The notes below the pieces were generated by a model. The model did no database searches and was not told the DNA's origin. It saw only the letters and a list, made by a program, of their open reading frames with translations. Shown here piece by piece: positions 1 through 6,958 of a DNA stretch of 61,692 nt. A program made the position numbers and the translations under genes. How positions within the stretch are numbered: position 1 is the first letter of the stretch; every line of letters starts with the position of its first letter. The stretch is taken from contig NZ_NHON01000035.1 of the NCBI RefSeq assembly GCF_002195995.1, positions 1 through 61,692 on the forward strand, written 5' to 3'. This DNA is from Inquilinus limosus (GTDB lineage Bacteria > Pseudomonadota > Alphaproteobacteria > DSM-16000 > Inquilinaceae).

Positions 1-252
1 ACCCTGCACCCGGCGGGCGGCCGCGTAAAGGAGGCGGTGCCGAGGCGGTTCTTGCTGCGGGAACCCCCTCCCCCTGCCCCCCTCCCGCAAGGGGAGGGGG
101 GACTCCGTTGGCTTGGGCGTCGGGAGCGCTCCTCAACTAGCACAATAGAGTCCCCCCTCCCCTCGCGGGAGGGGGGCAGGGGGAGGGGGTTCCCGCAGCA
201 AGAACCGCCTCGGCACCGCCTCCTTTACGCGGCCGCCCGCCGGGTGCAGGGT
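1..252. repeat. Long inverted repeat (105-base arms) at the window edge
   Basis: Bases 1-105 are the reverse complement of 148-252 with a single mismatch that I can find, around a 42-base spacer at 106-147. Each arm also contains a smaller C-rich/G-rich hairpin of the form CCCCTCCC-GCAA-GGGGAGGGG, a type of intergenic palindrome common in GC-rich alphaproteobacteria. The repeat begins exactly at base 1, so it may continue to the left or be a fold-back artefact at a contig end. It ends 8 bases before the DUF1479 gene. Confidence 0.85.
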
Positions 253-260
253 GCCCGCTG

Positions 261-1604
261 ATGACAGCGTCGGACAGGGCCATGACCGAGATCGATGACG
301 CCGCGCAGGTGCGCGCGGTGAAGCAGGAGCTGCGCGGCGCGATCGGCGACGTCGCCGGGGTGTGGCGGCGGCTGGAGGATGCGGTGCGGCGCGAGGCCGA
401 CGCCATCCGCGAGATCGACGCCCGGGGCCGGTCGCCGGTGCCGGTGGTCCGCTTCAGCGACATCGTCGGCAACAGCGTCCCCGCCGAGACGGTGGCCGAG
501 ATCCGCCGCCGCGGCACGGCCCTGATCCGCGGCACGGTCGACCGCGACCAGATCACCCGCTGGAACGACGCGGTCGCCGCCTATATCGACGGCAACGGCT
601 ATACCAGCCAGAAGGACGACGGCAACCTGCAGAAATATTTCGGCGGGTTGAGCGCCAAGACGCCGCAGATCTTCGCCATCTACTGGTCGCGGCCGCAGGT
701 CGAGGCCCGGCAGCACCCGAACATGGCCGCGGCCCGGCGCTTCATGAACCGGCTGTGGCGCTTCTGCGACACCGGCGACGAGGCGACGGCAGGCCGGATG
801 TTCTTCGACCCCGACCGCGAGGTCACCTATGCCGACCGGGTGCGCCGCCGCGAGCCGGGCGACACCACGCTGGGCCTGTCGCCGCACATGGATGGCGGGT
901 CGATCGAGCGCTGGCTCGACCCCGGCTACCGCCGCGTCTACCGCAATGTGTTCAGCGGCGACTGGGAGCAGCACGACCCGTTCGACGGCGAGTTCCGGGT
1001 GGACGCCCGCGAATTCCCGGCGCCGAACACCAGCACCTTCTTCCGCTCCTACCAGGGCTGGCTGGCCCTGACCGGCCAGGGCAAGACCGACGGCACGCTG
1101 CAGGTGGTGCCGATGATCCGGCATTCCATCGCCTATCTGCTGCTGCGGCCGCTGCTGGACGACGTGCCGGAGGACCTGATCTGCGGCGCGGCCCGCGGCA
1201 AGGCGCAGGCGATCCTGCCGCAATGGCACCAGCCGCTGATCGACGCCCAGGTCTCGATCCCGCATGCCGAGCCGGGCGACACGGTGTGGTGGCACCCGGA
1301 CTGCATCCACGCGGTGGGGGACGAGCATCGCGGCGCCAACTATTCCAACGTCATGTTCATCGGCGCCGGCCCGCTCTGCGCCAAGAACGCGGAATACGCC
1401 GCCCGCCAGCGCGGCCGCTTCCTGGCCGGCGAGACCCCGCCCGACTTCTCGCCCGAGCATCGCGAGAAGGCCTATCTCGGCCGCGGCACCGAGGCCGACC
1501 TGACCGATCTCGGCCGCCGCCAGCTGGGGCTGGAGGCCTGGCCGACCGACGGCGCCTCCCCCGCCCGCGCCGCGCTGATCCGCGAGGCCGCCGCCGCGGG
1601 GTGA
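261..1604 (+). CDS. DUF1479 (YbiU-like) putative Fe(II)/2-oxoglutarate-type oxygenase
   Basis: This 447-residue protein has the length and conserved blocks of the DUF1479/YbiU family, whose fold is of the cupin-like Fe(II)/2-oxoglutarate dioxygenase type; no substrate is established. Visible motifs are an H-x-D pair in SPHMDGGSIERW, a distal histidine in DCIHAVGDE after a VWWHPD segment, and the family-typical block NLQKYFGGLS. A second in-frame ATG lies at 282. The ribosome site before 261 is weak because the inverted repeat ends just upstream. It appears to be a single-gene unit. The family call is firm; the catalytic activity is inferred from fold and motifs only. Confidence 0.85.
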   Translation: MTASDRAMTEIDDAAQVRAVKQELRGAIGDVAGVWRRLEDAVRREADAIREIDARGRSPVPVVRFSDIVGNSVPAETVAEIRRRGTALIRGTVDRDQITRWNDAVAAYIDGNGYTSQKDDGNLQKYFGGLSAKTPQIFAIYWSRPQVEARQHPNMAAARRFMNRLWRFCDTGDEATAGRMFFDPDREVTYADRVRRREPGDTTLGLSPHMDGGSIERWLDPGYRRVYRNVFSGDWEQHDPFDGEFRVDAREFPAPNTSTFFRSYQGWLALTGQGKTDGTLQVVPMIRHSIAYLLLRPLLDDVPEDLICGAARGKAQAILPQWHQPLIDAQVSIPHAEPGDTVWWHPDCIHAVGDEHRGANYSNVMFIGAGPLCAKNAEYAARQRGRFLAGETPPDFSPEHREKAYLGRGTEADLTDLGRRQLGLEAWPTDGASPARAALIREAAAAG

Positions 1605-1713
1605 CGCGACCCGGTCCTTAATTCGCGGTAAGCCGGTGGCCGACCGGCCGGGATGTCCGTTATCGCCGTGGAAATCCGGTCCGTCGGCCGGACCCCACGA
1701 CACGGACCTCCCG

Positions 1714-1995
1714 ATGCCGCACACTGCACTGTCCCTGCTCCGGATTGCGGCCGCCGCCGCGGCGGTCGCCACCCTGGCCGGCTGCGTCGCCTACCCCGCC
1801 TATCCCGTGCGCCCCCGCCCCGTCGCCGTCGCGCCGGGCCCGGTGGTGGTCGAGCCCGCGGCGGCGCCGCCCGGCGTGGTCTATGTCGCCCCGGTCGGCA
1901 TGGCCCCGGCGTCCGGCTATCTCTGGCGTTATCATCGGGTCTATGGCTGGGGCTGGTGGCACCCGCATTATGGCTGGCACGCCGGCTGGCGCTGA
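1714..1995 (+). CDS. Small Pro/Val-rich lipoprotein
   Basis: A 93-residue product starting MPHTALSLLRIAAAAAAV with a lipobox ending LAGC, so it is probably processed by signal peptidase II and lipid-anchored. The mature part is a low-complexity Pro/Val/Ala stretch followed by a Tyr/Trp/His/Gly-rich tail (HPHYGWHAGWR), as in many small alphaproteobacterial envelope lipoproteins of unknown role. The reading frame is open further upstream, but ATG 1714 places the signal sequence at the N-terminus. No specific family was recognised. Confidence 0.75.
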   Translation: MPHTALSLLRIAAAAAAVATLAGCVAYPAYPVRPRPVAVAPGPVVVEPAAAPPGVVYVAPVGMAPASGYLWRYHRVYGWGWWHPHYGWHAGWR

Positions 1996-2021
1996 GCACG
2001 TCGCGGAAGGGGGAACAGGCC

Positions 2022-2615
2022 GTGTCGGACTGGGCCGCGGACAATGATCCGGAGGAGCGCCGCCGCGCCACCATCGCGGCGGCGAAGACGCGGTCGACGC
2101 TGATCGACCGCTGGTCGCGAGAAGATGTCGGCAAGCTCGAAAGCTGGGCCGAACGAGCGCGGGCTGCCGCGATCCACGCCCGCCCCGGCATGCGGGTGCT
2201 GGACATCGGCTGCGGCGCCATGGCGCTGGAAGGGCTGCTGCCGGAGGGCTGCAGCTACCTGCCGATGGACTGCGTCCGCCGCGACGCGCGCACCATCATC
2301 CGCGACCTGAACCGCGAGCCCTTCCCCGAGATCGAGGCCGACATGGCCTTCGGCCTCGGGGTGCTGGAGTATCTCTACGACGTGCCGCGCTTCCTGAGGC
2401 AGTTGCGCATGGCGGTGCCCCGCGCCCTGCTGAGCTATCATCCGCTGGACCGCAACATCGGCCGCGACCGCTGGTCGCTCGGCTGGGTCAACGCGCTGAA
2501 CTCGGTCGAGATGGCGGCCCTGCTGCGCCATGCCGGCTTCAAGAGCGTCACGGTCGTGCCCTACAAGCCGAAGCTGCTGTTCTATCTGGTCGAACGCGCG
2601 CCGGCGGCGGGTTGA
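2022..2615 (+). CDS. Class I SAM-dependent methyltransferase
   Basis: A 197-residue protein with SAM-binding motif I (RVLDIGCGAMALEG, about residue 60) and a downstream FGLGVLEYLYD segment typical of class I methyltransferases with a MetW-like or methyltransferase-11 fold. The chosen start is GTG 2022, preceded by a GGAAGGGGGAA ribosome site. The frame extends upstream through the lipoprotein gene, but that part is a shadow. It lies 26 bases after the lipoprotein stop. The methyl acceptor cannot be predicted from sequence. Confidence 0.8.
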   Translation: MSDWAADNDPEERRRATIAAAKTRSTLIDRWSREDVGKLESWAERARAAAIHARPGMRVLDIGCGAMALEGLLPEGCSYLPMDCVRRDARTIIRDLNREPFPEIEADMAFGLGVLEYLYDVPRFLRQLRMAVPRALLSYHPLDRNIGRDRWSLGWVNALNSVEMAALLRHAGFKSVTVVPYKPKLLFYLVERAPAAG

Positions 2616-2633
2616 TCGAGAAACCGAAACAAA

Positions 2634-2649
2634 ACAGTCACGCAACTGT
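2634..2649. promoter_or_regulatory. Candidate operator palindrome ACAGT-N6-ACTGT
   Basis: A perfect 5+5 inverted repeat spaced by six bases lies between the methyltransferase stop and the ABC transporter ATPase start (77 bases downstream), in a locally AT-richer stretch. It could be a regulator site for the transporter operon. It does not look like a Fur box. Assignment rests only on symmetry and position. Confidence 0.25.
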
Positions 2650-2725
2650 CATCCGTCGCCGATAGGCTGCGGCCGCCTGTGCGGAGTCCTTCGGTTCCGC
2701 CCTCTGCTCGCCGCGAACCGCCCGG

Positions 2726-3820
2726 ATGCACGCCCGAATCATAGACACCAGCCAGGCCGATGCGGTCGCGACCGCCGGCCTCGGCCATCGCTACGGCACG
2801 GCAACGATCCTGGACGGCATCGACCTGTCGCTGCGGCCGGGCCGGATCCTGGCGCTGCTAGGCCCGTCCGGCTGCGGCAAGACCACCCTGCTGCGCCTCG
2901 TCGCCGGCCTGCTGGCCCCAAGCACCGGGCGCATCGCGATCGCCGGCACTGTGGTGGCCGACGCCGCCAGCAGCCTGATGCTGCCGCCGGAGCGGCGCGG
3001 CCTGGGCATGGTGTTCCAGGACTATGCGCTGTGGCCGCATCTCAGCGTCGGCGCCAATGTCTCCTTCCCGCTGGAGATGCAGCGCGTACCGAAGGCCGAG
3101 CGTGCGATACGCGTGGCCGCGGCGCTGGACCGGGTCGGCCTCTCCGGCTTCGGTGACCGGCCGCCCGGCGCCCTGTCCGGCGGCCAGCAGCAGCGCGTCG
3201 CCATCGCCCGCGCCATCGTCGCCGAGCCACGGCTGGTGCTGTTCGACGAGCCGCTGTCGAACCTGGACAAGGAACTGCGCGAGAGCCTGGTCGAGGAGAT
3301 CGGCTCGCTGGTCCGCAGCCTGGGCCTGACCGCGATCTACGTCACCCATGACCAGGCCGAGGCCTTCGCCTTGGCCGACGCGGTCGCGGTGATGCGCGGC
3401 GGCGGCATCCTGCAGCTGGACGCGCCGGAGCGGCTGGTGGCCGAGCCCGCCAGCCCCGTGGTGGCGGAGTTCCTGAATCTCGGCAGCCTGCTGCCGGTCG
3501 AGGCGTGCGGCGACGCCTGGTGCCTGGCGGGCACGACACTGTGGCTGGCGCCCCGCACGGCGGGAGCGGAGATGGCGGCGACGGCCCTGGTGCCCCGCGC
3601 GGCCCTGTCGCTGGTCGACCCGGCGGCGCCCGGCGCGCTGGCCGCCACCGTCCTGCGCTCCCAGTTCCGCGGCGACCGGCATCTGCTGACCCTGCGGCTG
3701 GACGCGGCGCCCGGCGTGACGCTGCAGGCTGCCGCCCCCACCCGATACGCCGAGGGGAGCCCGGCCGGGCTCGCCGTCGATGCCGGCGCCCTGCGCCTGT
3801 TTCCCCGCACGACCTCATAA
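2726..3820 (+). CDS. ABC transporter ATP-binding protein (FbpC/PotA-like)
   Basis: A 364-residue ATPase of the iron/spermidine-putrescine/sulfate importer class. Walker A is GPSGCGKT at about residues 46-53, the signature is LSGGQQQR, Walker B is LVLFDEP, and the switch histidine is in YVTHDQAEA. The C-terminal ~120 residues form a TOBE-like regulatory domain. It is the first gene of a three-gene importer: the binding protein starts 22 bases downstream and the permease overlaps the binding protein. By organisation this matches Fe(III) FbpABC systems, but substrate is not proved; the ATPase class is certain. Confidence 0.93.
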   Translation: MHARIIDTSQADAVATAGLGHRYGTATILDGIDLSLRPGRILALLGPSGCGKTTLLRLVAGLLAPSTGRIAIAGTVVADAASSLMLPPERRGLGMVFQDYALWPHLSVGANVSFPLEMQRVPKAERAIRVAAALDRVGLSGFGDRPPGALSGGQQQRVAIARAIVAEPRLVLFDEPLSNLDKELRESLVEEIGSLVRSLGLTAIYVTHDQAEAFALADAVAVMRGGGILQLDAPERLVAEPASPVVAEFLNLGSLLPVEACGDAWCLAGTTLWLAPRTAGAEMAATALVPRAALSLVDPAAPGALAATVLRSQFRGDRHLLTLRLDAAPGVTLQAAAPTRYAEGSPAGLAVDAGALRLFPRTTS

Positions 3821-3842
3821 CCAACCAAGAAGGTTCACGACG

Positions 3843-4805
3843 ATGCGATCCCGTTCCCTTCTCGGCGCCGTCCTGGCGGTCGCCGCCCTGGCCGTGGGCG
3901 CCCAGTCCGCCCGCGCCGACATCACCGTCTACTCGGCCGGCCCGGCCGACCTGATCGAGACCCTGGCCAAGGGCTTCACCGCCCAGACCGGCACCAAGGT
4001 CGGCGTGTTCCAGGGCACCACCGGCCAGGTCATGGCCCGGATCGAGGCCGAGGCGTCGAACCCGGTGGTCGACGTGCTGATCTCGGCCTCCTGGGACACC
4101 GCGACCGACTTCACCAAGCGCGGCTGGCTGGTGACCTACACCAGCCCGAACGCGGCCAAGGTGCCGGACTTCCTGAAGACCCCGACCGCCGTGGCCCAAG
4201 GCGTCTCGGCGCTCGGCATCGCCTGGAACCCGCAGAGCGGCACGCCGCGCCCGGCCGACTGGTCGGACCTGACCCAGGCGGCGTTCAAGGACCTGGTCAC
4301 GGTGCCGGACCCGGCCCAGTCCGGCGCGTCCTTCGAGCTGGTGGCGGCGCTGCAGGGCAAGGCCGGCAACTGGAACCTGTTCGACGGGCTGAAGAGCAAC
4401 GGCGCGGTCGTCGCCGGCGCCAACGCCCAGGCGCTGAACCCGGTGCTGCAGGGCGCCAAGGCCGCCGTGTTCGGCGCGGTCGACTACATCTCGCTGGGCC
4501 AGCACGCCAAGGGCGAGTCGATCGAGGTGATCTTCCCGGCCTCCGGCACCGTCATCGCGCCGCGGCCGGTGATGATCCTGAATTGGTCGAAGCAGCAGGA
4601 CGAGGCCAAGCGCTTCGTCGACTACATCTTGTCCGACGAGGGCCAGAAGGCGGTCGCCAAGACCTATCTGATCCCGGCGCGCAGCGACATCGCCGCCGAC
4701 CGGCCGCTGATCAAGGACCTGAACATCCTCAAGGTCGACGCCGCGACGGTGTATCCGAAGCGCAGCGAGATCCTGGCCCAGTTCGCCAAGGCGCTGGGCA
4801 AGTGA
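3843..4805 (+). CDS. Periplasmic substrate-binding protein, Fe(III)/AfuA-FbpA-like
   Basis: A 320-residue binding protein with a Sec signal peptide (MRSRSLLGAVLAVAALAVGA, cleaved near QSARA) and a mature start ITVYSAGPADLIE typical of extracellular solute-binding family 1 ferric-iron proteins. ATG 3843 is preceded by AGAAGG. The paired Tyr ligands of classic FbpA are not obvious: the corresponding late segment reads GAVDYISLG with one tyrosine. The bound species could therefore be chelated iron or another small ligand such as a phosphonate, thiamine or polyamine. It pairs with the ATPase and fused permease on either side. Confidence 0.88.
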   Translation: MRSRSLLGAVLAVAALAVGAQSARADITVYSAGPADLIETLAKGFTAQTGTKVGVFQGTTGQVMARIEAEASNPVVDVLISASWDTATDFTKRGWLVTYTSPNAAKVPDFLKTPTAVAQGVSALGIAWNPQSGTPRPADWSDLTQAAFKDLVTVPDPAQSGASFELVAALQGKAGNWNLFDGLKSNGAVVAGANAQALNPVLQGAKAAVFGAVDYISLGQHAKGESIEVIFPASGTVIAPRPVMILNWSKQQDEAKRFVDYILSDEGQKAVAKTYLIPARSDIAADRPLIKDLNILKVDAATVYPKRSEILAQFAKALGK

Positions 4806-6490
4806 AGCATGGGGGCACGCGCGGCACGGCGGCGCTGGTCTGGACGACGATCGCCGTCCTGGCCGTCATCGTCGCGCTGCCCCTCCTGTTCATCCTGCTG
4901 CAGGCGGTGTTCCCGGGGCTCGGCCAGGGCAGCCTGGCCGAGCCGTTCGGCAAGGTCGGCGAGGTGCTGGGCGACCCGTCGCTGCTGCAGCTGACCCTGA
5001 ACACCCTGGCGCTGGGCGGCTGCGTCGTCGCCGGCGCCGCTCTGGTCGGCGTGCCGCTGGGGGTGCTGCGCGCCCTGTTCCGGGTGCCGCTGGCGCCGCT
5101 GTGGGACGTGCTGATGCTGCTGCCGCTGATGATCCCGCCCTATATCGCCACGCTGGGCTGGATCATGACGCTGCAGCCGCGCGGCTACCTGGCCCAGCTG
5201 GTCGGGGTGCATGCCGGGCCCTTCCTATTCTCCTTCCCCGGCATCGTCTTCGTCATGGTGCTGAACATCTTCCCGGTGGTGTATTTCGCGGTGTCGCGCA
5301 CCGTCGCCGCGGTCGGCGGCCGGCTGGGCGACGTCGCCCGGGTGTTCGGTGCCGGCCCGGCCACCGTGTTCCGCCGCATCACCCTGCCGCTAGCCCTGCC
5401 CGGCCTGGCCGCCAGCCTGCTGCTGGCCTTCGCCATGACCATCGAGGAATACGGCACGCCGGCGGCGCTGGGCCGGACGACCGGATTCACCGTGCTGGTC
5501 ACCGGCATCGACACCCGCATCGCCGACTGGCCGATCGACCTGCCGGGCGCCGCCATCCTGTCGCTGCTGCTGGTGCTGCTGTCGCTGGCCGCCTTCGCGC
5601 TGCAGCTGCGGATCCTGGCGAAACGGTCCTATGAGAGCGTCGGCGGCAAGCCGCAGCCGCTGGTGCCGCGGCCGCTCGGCGCCCTGGCGCTGCCGGCCGC
5701 GCTGGCCTTCGCCCTGGTGGCGCTGGCCGCCGCCGTGCCGCTGCTGGCGACGCTGGCCACCGCCCTGTCACGGCGCCTGTCCGGCGGACTGGCCCTGAGC
5801 AATCTCGGCCTCGACAACTTCGCCGCCATCTTGGACGACAGCGGCGGCGCGCTGCGGGCGCTGGGCAACAGCTTCGCCCTGGGCGGCATCACCGCGCTGA
5901 TCACCGGCCTCCTGGGCGCCGCCTCGGCCTATTGCGTGGTCCGGCTGAAGCTGCGCGGCCGGCACGTGCTGGACGCGCTGACCGTGCTGCCCAACGCCAT
6001 CCCCGGCGTGGTGGTCGCGGTCGGGCTGATCCTGGCCTGGAACCAGCCGCTGCTGCCGGCCACGGTCTACAACACCCCGGCGATCCTGCTGCTGGCCTAT
6101 TGCTGCATCCTGCTGCCCTACCCGGTGCGCTACGCCAACGCCGCGCTGCGCCAGATATCCCCCAGCCTGGAATCGGCCGCGCGGGTGGCCGGCGCCTCGA
6201 CCCTGACCACCTTCCGCCGCATCGTGCTGCCGCTGATCCTGCCCAACATGGTGGCGGCGATGCTGCTGGTCTTCGCCATCGCCTCGCGCGAGCTGGTGGC
6301 GTCGATCCTAGTGGCGCCGGTGGGCATACCGACGATCTCGACCTTCATCTGGCGCCAGTTCGAGCAAGGCTCGGTCGGGCTCGGCATGGCGATGAGCAGC
6401 GTCGCCATCGCCCTGACCCTGCTGGTGCCGCTGGTCGCCATGCTGCTCAGCCGCCGCTCCGGCGTCGCAGGGTCCGGCCGCCTGCCCTGA
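4802..6490 (+). CDS. ABC transporter permease, two fused membrane domains (FbpB-like)
   Basis: A 562-residue inner-membrane protein with about twelve hydrophobic segments in two homologous halves, each with the EAA-type loop that contacts the ATPase (RVFGAGPATVFRRITLPLAL in the first half, RVAGASTLTTFRRIVLPLIL in the second). This duplication is typical of ferric-iron permeases. The start is GTG 4802, inside the GTGA overlap with the binding-protein stop, indicating translational coupling. It completes the importer; about 100 bases without a clear gene follow. Confidence 0.92.
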   Translation: MKHGGTRGTAALVWTTIAVLAVIVALPLLFILLQAVFPGLGQGSLAEPFGKVGEVLGDPSLLQLTLNTLALGGCVVAGAALVGVPLGVLRALFRVPLAPLWDVLMLLPLMIPPYIATLGWIMTLQPRGYLAQLVGVHAGPFLFSFPGIVFVMVLNIFPVVYFAVSRTVAAVGGRLGDVARVFGAGPATVFRRITLPLALPGLAASLLLAFAMTIEEYGTPAALGRTTGFTVLVTGIDTRIADWPIDLPGAAILSLLLVLLSLAAFALQLRILAKRSYESVGGKPQPLVPRPLGALALPAALAFALVALAAAVPLLATLATALSRRLSGGLALSNLGLDNFAAILDDSGGALRALGNSFALGGITALITGLLGAASAYCVVRLKLRGRHVLDALTVLPNAIPGVVVAVGLILAWNQPLLPATVYNTPAILLLAYCCILLPYPVRYANAALRQISPSLESAARVAGASTLTTFRRIVLPLILPNMVAAMLLVFAIASRELVASILVAPVGIPTISTFIWRQFEQGSVGLGMAMSSVAIALTLLVPLVAMLLSRRSGVAGSGRLP

Positions 6491-6598
6491 GGCCGCCGGC
6501 CGGTCGCTCTTCCTCGTGTTCGAAATCGCTTCCGGACTCGACTCCGGCGCTGTTCTCGTCTAGAACAAATCACGAACAAACATCCCGGCGAGACACCG

Positions 6599-6874
6599 AT
6601 GGCCGCGAGACCCGCCGCGACGATGCCCCTGGATTCGCTGCATCGAATCCGCCCCCTCAACCCTGTCCGCCCCAGCTTCCGAGGAGCCGTCCGCCCCATG
6701 CGTCCGATCCGGGACATCCGTTCCCAGGCCGATCTCGAGGAGGCGGTGCGGCGCTGCGAGCTGCGCTGGCGCGCCCTGGAGCGGGGCCTGCGCGAGGACG
6801 AGATCGCGGCGCTGCTGTCGCTCGGCCTCGAGCGGGCGGAGGCGCAGCTGCGCGCCCTCGGCCCGCGGGGCTGA
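6599..6874 (+). CDS. Small hypothetical protein
   Basis: Up to 91 residues. The C-terminal 58 residues (from an internal ATG at 6698) form a charged helical unit, DLEEAVRRCELRWRALERGL, with good codon bias. The first 33 residues are Pro/Arg-rich and less convincing. ATG 6698 has GAGGAG about 11 bases upstream, so the shorter form may be the true product. No family recognised. It ends 84 bases from the convergent translocon-like gene. Confidence 0.45.
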   Translation: MAARPAATMPLDSLHRIRPLNPVRPSFRGAVRPMRPIRDIRSQADLEEAVRRCELRWRALERGLREDEIAALLSLGLERAEAQLRALGPRG

Positions 6875-6958
6875 GGGCGCGGCCGGCGCAGGAGGGGACC
6901 ATCCGCCCCTCCTTCCGGCCATCCGCCTCCTGGTCGGCGGAGGCCGGCGGCGCGGGCG

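Noticed and set aside
225-1772. Open frame of 515 codons opposite the DUF1479 gene
   Set aside because: Antisense shadow; it runs into the inverted repeat and lacks recognisable domains.
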